DNA of 15,909 nucleotides from UMGS1279 sp045577695 (GCA_045577695.1 JAZNIW010000019.1:1-15909); one strand, 5' to 3'. Counted from the first letter of the stretch, positions 7,699 through 14,812 are shown. The notes: generated by a model from the letters alone, not told the origin. A program made the numbers and translations.

Positions 7699-8271
7699 TT
7701 ATTGAAATAAAGTTGGTGTTATACCTAATTTTTTCAAAAGACTGTCTACTTTACTACAAGGAAATCCCATTACGGCAAAATAATCACCGTTAATTCTTTT
7801 TACAAAAGCGGAGGCGGGTCCTTGGATACCATAAGCACCTGCTTTATCATATACATCACCGGTAGCAATATAATTTTGAATTTCGTTTGCAGATAAACGG
7901 CGAAATATCACCTTACAGGAAACGCATTTAGTGATGCAGGTTTTCTCATTTAAAATGGTTACACCGGTGTGAACGGTGTGACTGCGGCCGGAGAGTTGAG
8001 ATAACATCCGAAAGGCTTCTTCTTTGTTTCTTGGCTTACCTAAAATTTGGCGGCCAAAAGCAACCACTGTATCCGAACCGATAACAACATCATTCGGTGC
8101 CTTCGCAACCGCTTTTGCTTTTCGTAATGATAGTTCTTTTACCAATTTTTTTGGGTTTTTCAAACGAGAGGATTCGTCACAGTTGGCCGGCCGCACTTCA
8201 AAAGTATACCCCAACATTGAAAGCAATTCTTTTCTGCGTGGGGAGTTAGAGGCAAGAATTAGCATTACCAT
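7699..8271 (-). CDS. maf: Maf-family nucleotide pyrophosphatase
   Basis: Encodes 190 residues, the normal Maf length. Maf proteins are cytosolic pyrophosphatases acting on dTTP/UTP and modified nucleotides and are linked to septum inhibition in Bacillus. Motifs seen are SNSPRRKELL (9-18), GSDTVV (65-70), SGRSHTVHTGV (94-104), the YDKAGAYGIQG segment (141-151) and a GDYFAVMGFP end motif (162-171). The open frame extends upstream to 8478, but that part overlaps secF and a terminator. The true start is ATG 8271 or ATG 8265, behind GAAAGGG. The start lies directly after the secF terminator, leaving no space for an independent promoter between them. Confidence 0.93.
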   Translation of the reverse strand: MVMLILASNSPRRKELLSMLGYTFEVRPANCDESSRLKNPKKLVKELSLRKAKAVAKAPNDVVIGSDTVVAFGRQILGKPRNKEEAFRMLSQLSGRSHTVHTGVTILNEKTCITKCVSCKVIFRRLSANEIQNYIATGDVYDKAGAYGIQGPASAFVKRINGDYFAVMGFPCSKVDSLLKKLGITPTLFQ

Positions 8272-8286
8272 AATCACCCTTTCTCG

Positions 8287-8327
8287 AAAAAGCATACCCT
8301 CCGATTTCGGAGGGTATGCTTTTTTTT
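8287..8327 (-). terminator. Rho-independent terminator after secDF
   Basis: A 17-bp perfect stem (8287-8303 with 8308-8324, core AGCATACCCTCCG) with a 4-base loop and T runs on both sides, so it can work in both directions. It lies 12 bp after the secF stop codon and about 15 bp before the maf start. Confidence 0.9.
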
Positions 8328-8338
8328 GTATCAATTTT

Positions 8339-9277
8339 TTATTGGGCATTTTTTTTATCAAGTTTTCTTTTGCGCCAGAAATACCAAAGAGGGCAAGAAA
8401 GAGAAACGGAAGAAATACAGCCCGAAAGGATACCCACGGCCATGGGAATAGCAAAGCTGCGAAGAGAGGAAAGCCCAAAGAACTCTGCTACAACTACAAT
8501 AGTAATAATTGCCAGGAACGTGGCAATCGTAGTTTTAATTGTTCTGCCCAGGGTTTGATTGATACTAGAATTCACCCGTTCTTTTAAATCCATCGAGGGG
8601 TAAAGTTTGGTATTTTCGCGAAGACGGTCGTAGATAATGATGGTGTCATTGAGCGAATAACCAAGAATAGTTAAAATTACGGTCATAAAGTTAGAATCAA
8701 TCTCAAAACGGAAGACAATGCACGAAATAAAGGCAATCAAGCAATCGAATAAAAGGGCAAGAAGAGCAAACATACCGGCCGACACACCGCCAATTTTACG
8801 AAAACGAATGCCCACATATAGAATTACCAACAAACTGGCAACCAAAACGGAAATCAAACATTTTAAAAAGAAGTTACCGGCAACCGTCGGACTTACCGAG
8901 TTGGAAGTGCTGATTTTAAGGTTGTTGCTCTTAAAGGTTTTTTCCAGTTGTTCTAAAACGCTGCCTTGGGTTTCTGCCGAAACTGCCTCATCCGCAACTA
9001 AGGTAACATTTAAATTTTTTGCTTCGGTGTTAAAGCCGGTGCTTACAGTAACGGTAACATCTTTTTTCAGTTGTTTTTCAATAATTTCCTGTGCTTTTTC
9101 CGGTTGTATTTCGCCGGTGAAAGAGTAGGAGAAAATGGCACCACCTTTAAAGTCGGTGGAAAGCTTTGCACCAAAAACGCTAAACAAAATGGCACCAATA
9201 ACAATTACACAAACATAACCAATAAGCCAATATTTACTGTTTTTAACAAAGTCAAAATTTGGAGTTTTATTAATCAT
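8339..9277 (-). CDS. secF: Protein translocase subunit SecF
   Basis: Encodes 312 residues of the SecDF membrane complex that uses proton-motive force to pull proteins through SecYEG. A first membrane helix lies at about 16-36, TDFKGGAIFSYSF at 41-53 opens the extracytoplasmic domain, and five more hydrophobic segments follow, with the conserved GYSLNDTIIIYDRLREN at 206-222 and RTIKTTIATFLAI at 245-257. The ATG at 9277 is preceded by GGAGG at 8 bases; in-frame codons upstream lie inside secD. It overlaps the secD end by 8 bp, and its ribosome binding site sits in the last secD codons. Confidence 0.95.
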   Translation of the reverse strand: MINKTPNFDFVKNSKYWLIGYVCVIVIGAILFSVFGAKLSTDFKGGAIFSYSFTGEIQPEKAQEIIEKQLKKDVTVTVSTGFNTEAKNLNVTLVADEAVSAETQGSVLEQLEKTFKSNNLKISTSNSVSPTVAGNFFLKCLISVLVASLLVILYVGIRFRKIGGVSAGMFALLALLFDCLIAFISCIVFRFEIDSNFMTVILTILGYSLNDTIIIYDRLRENTKLYPSMDLKERVNSSINQTLGRTIKTTIATFLAIITIVVVAEFFGLSSLRSFAIPMAVGILSGCISSVSLSCPLWYFWRKRKLDKKNAQ

Positions 9278-10691
9278 TTTTGGCACCTCCTTGAGTTTTT
9301 TCGGTGGATATTTGTTTCGGGGCACCATAGAGCCAAGGTTTACGGAAGCATTTAAAACGAGAAATACCGCGCAACATAGCACGAGAAGCATATACACCCA
9401 TAACCATATTGAAGATAACACCGATGAGTAGGGTGTAACCAAAGGAATAAACCGAACCGGTTACCGAGGAACCGAAGAATTGCATAAGGGGACTGAAGAT
9501 TTTACCCATAAAGGTGTCGGCAGTGCCAAAAGCACCCATCATAACAGCAGCTACAATAAATACCGTAACGTTACCATCCAAAACAGCATTGAAACTGTTT
9601 TCGAAACCGGCTTCAATGGCACCGTCGATGGTTTTATTCTTTCTAAATTCTTCGCGAATACGTTCCGAAGCGATTACGTTGGCGTCAACACCCATACCAA
9701 TGGAGAGGATGATACCGGCAATACCCGGAATGGTGATCGTTACACCGTTGATACCGGGGAAAAATCCCGACGAGCAGGCGATCATACCGGCTACTTGACC
9801 CAGCAAAGCAATGCTGGTTATTACGCCCGGCAAACGGAACATCAGAATCATCACCACGCAGATGACCAAAAATGCTACAACGGCAGCGATAGTCATTACT
9901 TGCAATGCTTGTGAACCGAGGTTCGGGCTGATGATTTGTAGTTTGGATTCATCGACCGTTAAAGCAAAGGGCAGGGAACCGGCGTTAATTTTCGCAGCAA
10001 GTTCGGAAGCCGAATCAGCATCAAAATCACCAGAAATTATAGCTTTACCGTCGGTAATGGTTTCGTTTACGGTGGGGGAGGAAATCATAGTGTCGTCCAT
10101 CCAAATCGAGATAACGCTATTCTTCAGTCGTGCAGTAGCTGCCGCAAATTTGGAGGTACCGGTTTTCGTAAGTTCCAACGAAACAACGTAGCCACCGTTT
10201 TCTTGGCTATAACCGGCACTGGCATTGGCAATATCGGCGGCACCTTGCAGGATAACTTTTTCATCAGATTCGCCTTCACAGAATTTCAAAACGGCTGTTT
10301 CACCCAACTCTTGAACTGCGGTGGTGGGGTCAAAACTGGTTTCACCTGATTTCCAAGGAAAGCGAACAATTACCTGCTTATTGCGAGCATCGGTGCGCAC
10401 TTCGCTCTCAGTAATACCTTTAGCAAGTAATCTTGTTTCAATAATTTCTTTGGCCGAATTCATATCCTCTTCGGTAATTTTATCTACCTTGATATCCGGC
10501 ATAAAGACAGCTTCAACGCCGCCGCTGATGTCAATACCCCAGCGGATATCATCGGCACCTTTTACATAGACCGTTCTGGTATCACCGTAGTAATTATCGA
10601 TGCCGAAAAACGCCATATATGTAACGGCAACAATTAAAATTGCAACGATAAAAAACAACGGTTTTTTTGTACCTTTATTCTTTCGTTTCAT
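9270..10691 (-). CDS. secD: Protein translocase subunit SecD
   Basis: Encodes 473 residues. Membrane helix at about 11-30, then WGIDISGGVE (51-60), the D1 motif of SecD, an extracytoplasmic domain to about 260, and five further hydrophobic segments with GVDANVIASERIREE (334-348) and AGFENSFNAVLDGN (361-374), the proton-pathway motifs. The domain between residues 60 and 260 is shorter than in E. coli SecD, as is common in Gram-positives. GGAGG lies 7 bases before the ATG. It is transcribed with secF from its own promoter. Confidence 0.95.
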   Translation of the reverse strand: MKRKNKGTKKPLFFIVAILIVAVTYMAFFGIDNYYGDTRTVYVKGADDIRWGIDISGGVEAVFMPDIKVDKITEEDMNSAKEIIETRLLAKGITESEVRTDARNKQVIVRFPWKSGETSFDPTTAVQELGETAVLKFCEGESDEKVILQGAADIANASAGYSQENGGYVVSLELTKTGTSKFAAATARLKNSVISIWMDDTMISSPTVNETITDGKAIISGDFDADSASELAAKINAGSLPFALTVDESKLQIISPNLGSQALQVMTIAAVVAFLVICVVMILMFRLPGVITSIALLGQVAGMIACSSGFFPGINGVTITIPGIAGIILSIGMGVDANVIASERIREEFRKNKTIDGAIEAGFENSFNAVLDGNVTVFIVAAVMMGAFGTADTFMGKIFSPLMQFFGSSVTGSVYSFGYTLLIGVIFNMVMGVYASRAMLRGISRFKCFRKPWLYGAPKQISTEKTQGGAKND

Positions 10692-10716
10692 GGAACATCC
10701 TCCGTTTGCATAGTTG

Positions 10717-10736
10717 AGGCAAAATTATGATTGCCT
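10717..10736 (-). other. Small stem-loop in the secD leader
   Basis: AGGCAA and TTGCCT arms flank an 8-base loop between the promoter and the ribosome binding site. It is small, and any regulatory role is unproven. Confidence 0.3.
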
Positions 10737-10746
10737 TAATATATCT

Positions 10747-10775
10747 ATTATAAGGCTTCTTATAACTAAAGTCAA
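10747..10775 (-). promoter_or_regulatory. Promoter of secDF
   Basis: Minus-strand TTGACT (10770-10775), 17-bp spacer, TATAAT (10747-10752), about 55 bases before the secD ATG. Confidence 0.8.
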
Positions 10776-10818
10776 TATTTTTCCGTTTATTTTAGCACCT
10801 TTTTGTCAAACTTGACCA

Positions 10819-12087
10819 TTATTTTAACCCTTTTTCTAAAATAGCTAATTTGACACAAATGCAGAGCAGTTCGGCTGCCAAAGTAATCTCAGCGAGGTCG
10901 GGGTAGGAGGGGGCGATTCGAAGATTGCTATCTTTCGGGTCGTGCCCATACGGGAAAGTGGCACCGGCATTCGTTAAGACCAATCCGGCTTCTTTACACA
11001 GGGTGTGAGTGCGTTTAGCACAGCCTTCCGGTAAATCCAAACTGATAAAATAGCCACCGTTTGGTTTTGTCCAACGAACATATTCAGTATCGCCAAATTC
11101 CAATTCAAATCGTTCTAAAACCGCCTCAAACTTTGGCTTTAAAATAGCAGCGTGTTGTTTCATATGGGCAGCCAAATCATCTACACTTTTAAAGTTTCTG
11201 GCATGGCGCAATTGGTTTAATTTGTCGGGACCGATGGTTTGGAAACTCATACGGTGTTTAATACGCTCAACATCCTCCGGACCGGCTGCTTGTGCAGCTA
11301 CACCGGCACCGGGAAAGGTAATTTTGGAGGTAGAGGTGAATTGAATAACCAAATTAGGGTTATCTGCTTTTATACACTCTTGGTAAATATTAAGCAGTTG
11401 TTCATCCTGTTCGTTGAAACCGTGAATGGCATAGGCGTTGTCCCAGAATACGCGAAAATCACTGGCGGCCGGTTTCAAAGAAGCGATGCGACGAACCGTT
11501 TCATCCGAATATACAATTCCCTCGGGATTGGAATATTTCGGTACACACCAAATTCCTTTTACAGACGGGTCTTTAACCAAGCGTTCCACTGCATCCATAT
11601 CGGGACCTTCTTTGGTATTGGCGACCGTTATCATTTCAATACCAAAGTATTCGCAAATGGCAAAATGACGGTCATAACCGGGGGAAGGGCAGAGGAATTT
11701 AACGCCCTCCTGTTTTAGCCAAGGGCCATTGCCAAATCCGTGTGTCATAGCTTCAGCGATGGTATCAAACATCATATTTAAAGAAGAGTTTCCTCCCACA
11801 ATCACTTGTGTAGTGTCTACACCAAGAAGTTGGGAAAATAAGCGCTTTAGTTCGGATAGTCCATCTAAACCGCCGTAATTTCGACAATCAATACCGGCTT
11901 CGTTGAAAAAACCGGAAGTATTATCTACTGCGTCAAAGATTTTTCCACTGATATCCAGCTGTTCCGGCCCCGGCTTTCCGCGCGACATATCCAATGAAAT
12001 ATGGCGGGATTTGAATTCCTCATACCGTGCCTTAACTGATGTATATTCCTGCTCTAGTTCGGCAGAAGTGAGAGAATTGTAATGCAT
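10819..12087 (-). CDS. Aminotransferase, aspartate aminotransferase-like (subgroup Ic / MocR-type fold)
   Basis: Encodes 422 residues of a PLP-dependent fold-type I aminotransferase. Features seen are SRGKPGPEQLD near the start (35-45), NYGGLDG (70-76), SNPEG (186-190), the pyridine-nitrogen Asp in DNAYAIH (216-222), the PLP Lys255 in TSTSK, and the carboxylate-binding Arg390 in NLRIAPSYPD. The long opening SRGKP motif and overall length fit the Ic aspartate aminotransferases described in Corynebacterium and in many Firmicutes. The ATG at 12087 is preferred because GGAGG lies 8 bases before it; the in-frame TTG at 12102 overlaps that site. Likely reaction: aspartate plus 2-oxoglutarate to oxaloacetate plus glutamate; the exact donor is not certain. 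Confidence 0.87.
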   Translation of the reverse strand: MHYNSLTSAELEQEYTSVKARYEEFKSRHISLDMSRGKPGPEQLDISGKIFDAVDNTSGFFNEAGIDCRNYGGLDGLSELKRLFSQLLGVDTTQVIVGGNSSLNMMFDTIAEAMTHGFGNGPWLKQEGVKFLCPSPGYDRHFAICEYFGIEMITVANTKEGPDMDAVERLVKDPSVKGIWCVPKYSNPEGIVYSDETVRRIASLKPAASDFRVFWDNAYAIHGFNEQDEQLLNIYQECIKADNPNLVIQFTSTSKITFPGAGVAAQAAGPEDVERIKHRMSFQTIGPDKLNQLRHARNFKSVDDLAAHMKQHAAILKPKFEAVLERFELEFGDTEYVRWTKPNGGYFISLDLPEGCAKRTHTLCKEAGLVLTNAGATFPYGHDPKDSNLRIAPSYPDLAEITLAAELLCICVKLAILEKGLK

Positions 12088-12125
12088 CGTATTTTCCTCC
12101 AATATATAATCAACTACATCAAATT

Positions 12126-12154
12126 ATTATATAACAATAGAACACATATTTCAA
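12126..12154 (-). promoter_or_regulatory. Promoter of the aminotransferase gene
   Basis: Minus-strand TTGAAA (12149-12154), 17-bp spacer, TATAAT (12126-12131), giving a leader of about 30 bases. Confidence 0.75.
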
Positions 12155-12233
12155 GTATAAATTTCACAGAAAACGATTAACAAAGTTTCATATAAAGTAA
12201 ATAACCGTTTGGTGATTTGGTCGGGCAGACACT

Positions 12234-12257
12234 CATTTGTTAATTTTTTAACAAATG
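12234..12257. repeat. Perfect AT-rich stem-loop with TTTGTTAA/TTAACAAA arms
   Basis: A 10-bp perfect inverted repeat (CATTTGTTAA and its complement) with a TTTT loop. GCAG (12226-12229) and CTGC shortly after could extend the fold. Its inner half-site TTAACAAA also occurs at 12177-12184 and in the inverted repeat before the recombinase gene. Confidence 0.6.
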
Positions 12258-12313
12258 ATAGGGGGCTGCTTTTGACTATGATAAAAAGCACAGCGGATAT
12301 ATCATAAGAAGGG

Positions 12314-12346
12314 TGTGGTTTTGGTCGACATCATTTTTAAACCACA
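12314..12346. repeat. Stem-loop with TGTGGTTT arms
   Basis: An exact 8-bp inverted repeat (TGTGGTTT, 17-base spacer, AAACCACA). No T run follows, so it is not an obvious terminator. Confidence 0.45.
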
Positions 12347-12757
12347 GTAGAGTTATTGTATTTATTTGTACGGTGTGCTTACAACGAATTCTATATTTTG
12401 ATTGGCTATTTACATAAAAACGAAATTACAAAGCTTACACAGAAAGGTTTCTTAAAATAACATATAAAAACGGATGATTCAAAAAAAGAAAAGCACAAAT
12501 ACATTCGATAGAAATATTTAAAATGAGGTTGCTACCTTGTAGAAAGAATTTCTATTTAGCGGTTATTGGAAATCCGTCTAATACAATATTTGGTTGTAAT
12601 GAGAGAATTATTTTATATAAAAGATATTTAAAGTAATAATAGAAAAGCTTAAATCAAAATGTGTCTTATATACATTTTAGAAATCCTTTTGAAAACAGTA
12701 GATACAAACCATAGATTCCTACTATTTTGATTTTTTTTAGGAAAACTCCCTCCCCCT

Positions 12758-12787
12758 AATTATACAAAATATTCATTTTGTATAATT
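12758..12787. repeat. 30-bp perfect AT-rich palindrome, candidate recombination site
   Basis: AATTATACAAAAT and its complement flank a 4-base centre; equally it can be read as two 11-bp arms (AATTATACAAA) around an 8-bp centre, the layout of core sites used by tyrosine recombinases. The half-site ATTATACAAA recurs directly at 12970-12979. No T run follows on either strand, so terminator function is less likely. It lies about 280 bp beyond the end of the recombinase gene. Confidence 0.5.
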
Positions 12788-12792
12788 CGCAA

Positions 12793-12978
12793 TTAAATAA
12801 AAATAAGCCCAACGGCCATCGTTTGCGAATTACTCCCCCGCAAAATCGAATATTGAAAAAAAGCGACGTGCGGCAAAAGAATCGTTTTCCCAATATTTGC
12901 CGCATACAAAATGTCCGTTTTGTTCAATTCGAGTAAAATTTCTGCAGGTCGATAACTCCCCTTTAAAGCATTATACAA
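12793..12978 (-). CDS. Doubtful small ORF (61 aa) or small RNA
   Basis: Read from TTG 12978 the product has 61 residues with no signal peptide, membrane segment or known domain, ending in QTMAVGLIFI. GGAGG (12983-12987) is only 4 bases from this TTG, and the nearby ATG at 12971 is in another frame and stops after two codons. A very strong promoter places the transcript start within a few bases of GGAGG. Inside are exact inverted repeats at 12869-12877 with 12896-12904 (arm TGCGGCAAA) and at 12907-12922 (CAAAA/TTTTG), which also fit a structured RNA. The longer open frame to 13104 runs through the terminator and the end of the recombinase gene and is not credible. I cannot say whether protein or RNA is the product. 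Confidence 0.35.
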   Translation of the reverse strand: MYNALKGSYRPAEILLELNKTDILYAANIGKTILLPHVAFFQYSILRGSNSQTMAVGLIFI

Positions 12979-12996
12979 ACCACCTCCAATAAAAAA

Positions 12997-13025
12997 ATAA
13001 TAACACCGCAAAATGATTATGTCAA
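12997..13025 (-). promoter_or_regulatory. Near-consensus extended promoter after the recombinase gene
   Basis: Minus-strand TTGACA (13020-13025), 17-bp spacer, TATTAT (12997-13002), with TGT just before the -10 hexamer. It starts right after the T run of the recombinase terminator, so it is the start of a separate unit. Confidence 0.75.
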
Positions 13026-13065
13026 TAAAAAAATAGCAAAGTCCAAATAAACGGACTTTGCTATT
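13026..13065 (-). terminator. Terminator of the recombinase gene
   Basis: A 13-bp perfect stem (13032-13044 with 13053-13065, arm GGACTTTGCTATT), an 8-base loop, and a run of seven T on the minus strand. The stem begins within the stop codon region of the recombinase gene. Confidence 0.88.
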
Positions 13066-13555
13066 ATATTTTATCAGAAAGAGCATATAAAAGAGTTGTT
13101 TCAAGTTTTTTATGGCCTAGTCTTTTTTGAGTTTTTTCCAAACTACCAACCCTACGATAAAACCGCACCGCAAAAAATTTTCGAAAAGTATGTGGTGAAA
13201 TATGCTCCTTCAAACCGAGCAACGCGCCCGCTTTTTTTATATCTAAAAAAACCGCTTGCCGCGTTCTGTGTTTCGTCTTATCAAACCTATGAGGAAACAA
13301 AAATTTCGATTTATTATTTTTTGAAAATTGCAAAAGTTGGCGAAGTAATTTTTTTCCAATATAAACACGCTTAGTATACCCGGTTTTTTCCTCTATAACA
13401 GTAATTCGTTCTTTAAGTTTTGATTTTTCAATAGCAAGGCAGTCCCCTATTCGAAGCCCCGTTTGCATTGAAATTTTACAAGCCAAAACATTTGGTTTTT
13501 GCATATAATAAAAAAGACGGGAAATTTCCTCTAAACCTAGATATTGAGAACGCAT
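13064..13555 (-). CDS. Minimal tyrosine recombinase (catalytic domain only)
   Basis: Encodes 163 residues that correspond to the catalytic domain of phage integrase/XerC-type recombinases. All six active-site residues can be placed: Arg35 (TGLRIGD), Lys57 or Lys62 in the beta-hairpin (EKTGYTKR), His122 and Arg125 (SPHTFRKFF), His148 (RLGHKK) and the nucleophile Tyr157 (TTLLYAL). Family members are usually 290-400 residues with an N-terminal core-binding domain. Here none is present, and only 84 bp separate the start from the rep gene, so it is not a frameshifted longer gene. Size recalls FimB/FimE-like recombinases. No good ribosome binding site precedes the ATG (only a weak GTGG). Co-direction with rep suggests one unit that both replicates and integrates. 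Activity is likely but unproven. Confidence 0.85.
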   Translation of the reverse strand: MRSQYLGLEEISRLFYYMQKPNVLACKISMQTGLRIGDCLAIEKSKLKERITVIEEKTGYTKRVYIGKKLLRQLLQFSKNNKSKFLFPHRFDKTKHRTRQAVFLDIKKAGALLGLKEHISPHTFRKFFAVRFYRRVGSLEKTQKRLGHKKLETTLLYALSDKI

Positions 13556-13568
13556 TAAATAAAACCAC

Positions 13569-13590
13569 TTAACAAACCTGATTTTGTTAA
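13569..13590. repeat. Inverted repeat before the recombinase gene
   Basis: TTAACAAA and TTTGTTAA arms of 8 bp are separated by 6 bp (CCTGAT), 14 bp upstream of the recombinase ATG and within the rep-int gap. It could be an operator or a recombinase binding site. Confidence 0.45.
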
Positions 13591-13639
13591 ATCAAAAAAA
13601 TATAAAAATCGTAAAGAGAACATATTATCACCGATTAAA

Positions 13640-14584
13640 TTATATACTCTCTATTGTAAACGTATCCCCCACGTAGGTAAGCCAAACGCTAACCGATTCT
13701 GCACTGCCTTCGTTAGATACTTCCTCTAAATCGTCAATACCAATAGCAGAAAACCAATCTTTGAAAATGCCATAATTTTGAGTAAGTCTCCGGTTAAAAA
13801 GTGCCTTATGTAAAACCTCTATCGTTTTAATGTCAATTTTGTCTGTAAAAGGCTTAACGGCATATTTTGCAACCTCAGCAATAGCGGCGCAGTTATCGGT
13901 CACTTTACCCATAAATACCTGTACATTTTCAACACCGGTAAGTGCAGACCAAACAGTTCTTAAATCGTCATATTTTACATAACTACGGCTTGTAAAATAA
14001 CTTTTACGAACCGCAACCAAGCAGTGCAAATGTGGATGAAAAGCGTTGATATTTTCTATATCGACGCTTTCGTTACGCGTAACTTCAAGAGCTCGAAAAA
14101 CACCGCGAAAAGATTTCGCGATTTTTTGTCGCAACTCTTTTGCACCCAAAATAGAATTGCACGCGGCGCGAGTGTGAATATCATCACTTTTGCGAAATAA
14201 TAAACTACTTTTTTTGTAGAGAAAATCAATTGTTTTATTCAAATCGGCACCCGAACAATTAGGAACTGTCAAAACGATATGCAGAAAGACAAATCCTTGT
14301 TTTGTCGCAAGTTGATATACATCACTTATGCAAGCATAGGTTTTTAAAGAACGCCTACGCTGACAATTTGGACACAGCCTCTGTCTGCAAAAATTCGCGG
14401 CTACCACTTTATACCGGTCAAAATTTTCGTTTTCGGAAAGGCCAATTGTAGTCCCACATTCAAGCATTTTTTCGCCGCGTATTTTTAGCAATTCAGAGTC
14501 AAGCATAAAATTAGCAACGCGATTCGTTTTTTTCTTATATTCATCAAAATCAGCAATTAAATCGACTATACAGTTTTTTATCAT
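13640..14584 (-). CDS. rep: Rolling-circle replication initiator, Rep_1 family (pC194/pUB110 type)
   Basis: Encodes 314 residues. In order: a Cys cluster CRQRLCPNCQRRRSLK (66-81, typical of the family's N-terminal zinc-ribbon), motif 1 FLHIVLTVPN (100-109), the HUH metal-binding motif in FHPHLHCLVAV (182-192, His185 and His187), and motif 3 EVAKYAVKPF (237-246). Tyr241 is the predicted nicking residue. Glu237, four residues before it, matches the Glu210/Tyr214 pair of pC194 RepA, where Glu serves to end replication by hydrolysis. The protein would nick the origin at 14656-14667 just upstream and prime leading-strand synthesis. The ATG at 14584 lacks a visible ribosome binding site, so expression may be low or the start may be different. 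A plasmid, an integrated plasmid or an integrative element all fit. Confidence 0.9.
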   Translation of the reverse strand: MIKNCIVDLIADFDEYKKKTNRVANFMLDSELLKIRGEKMLECGTTIGLSENENFDRYKVVAANFCRQRLCPNCQRRRSLKTYACISDVYQLATKQGFVFLHIVLTVPNCSGADLNKTIDFLYKKSSLLFRKSDDIHTRAACNSILGAKELRQKIAKSFRGVFRALEVTRNESVDIENINAFHPHLHCLVAVRKSYFTSRSYVKYDDLRTVWSALTGVENVQVFMGKVTDNCAAIAEVAKYAVKPFTDKIDIKTIEVLHKALFNRRLTQNYGIFKDWFSAIGIDDLEEVSNEGSAESVSVWLTYVGDTFTIESI

Positions 14585-14655
14585 AAAAAATGCGATAATG
14601 CCAGATAAATAAAGGGGTTTTAAAGGTTTTTAATTTTTAACAGATGTTTCTATAT

Positions 14656-14683
14656 TATCAAGATAAGGAAGGGCGTTGCCCTT
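14656..14683 (-). other. Double-strand (plus) origin with pC194-type nick site
   Basis: In minus-strand sense CTTATCTTGATA runs from 14667 to 14656, identical to the conserved core I know from pC194/pUB110-family origins, with nicking expected in TCTTG/ATA. Immediately 5' of it is a perfect hairpin, AAGGGC with GCCCTT around a 3-base loop (14669-14683). The site is about 70 bases upstream of the matching rep gene and in the same orientation, as in pC194. Assignment rests on motif identity plus gene context. Confidence 0.78.
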
Positions 14684-14744
14684 TTAAACATAAAATTGTG
14701 CGCTTGGGAATAGCATCTACCGTGCGGCGAAATCGTAAGTATCA

Positions 14745-14812
14745 CAAGCCGTTTACAAAGTCAAGAGCGAAGCAGAGTGGCGAAACGCCCCTCTTGACTT
14801 TGTGCCGGCTTG
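14745..14812. repeat. Long imperfect cruciform near the origin
   Basis: A 13-bp perfect stem (14755-14767 with 14791-14803, arm ACAAAGTCAAGAG) is extended outward by CAAGCC/GGCTTG (14745-14750 with 14807-14812). Its loop holds a smaller hairpin GGCG-AAA-CGCC (14779-14789). No T run follows. It lies about 80 bp from the nick site; a single-strand origin, a Rep-binding structure or part of a structured RNA are possible. Confidence 0.65.

Larger units (their letters stand above)
12155..12757. other. AT-rich gene-free stretch
   Basis: About 600 bases with no open frame that looks like a gene on either strand, and parts near 15% GC (for example 12601-12660). It holds two clear stem-loops, at 12234-12257 and 12314-12346, several scattered short stops-rich frames, and an A/T-rich run ending in CTCCCTCCCCC at about 12745-12756. 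It marks the change from chromosomal genes to the mobile segment. It may be decayed element DNA or an untranslated locus; nothing decides between these. Confidence 0.6.

Noticed and set aside
8272..8478. Hydrophobic N-terminal extension of Maf
   Set aside because: It lies over the secF 3' end and the terminator; Maf homology starts at the MLILASNSPRR segment, which has its own ribosome binding site.
9278..9442. N-terminal extension of SecF
   Set aside because: It lies inside secD in another frame; the GGAGG-preceded ATG at 9277 gives a normal SecF start.
13066..13555. Recombinase as a truncated pseudogene
   Set aside because: All six catalytic residues are present, it has a clean stop followed by a strong terminator, and there is no room upstream for a lost domain before the rep stop.
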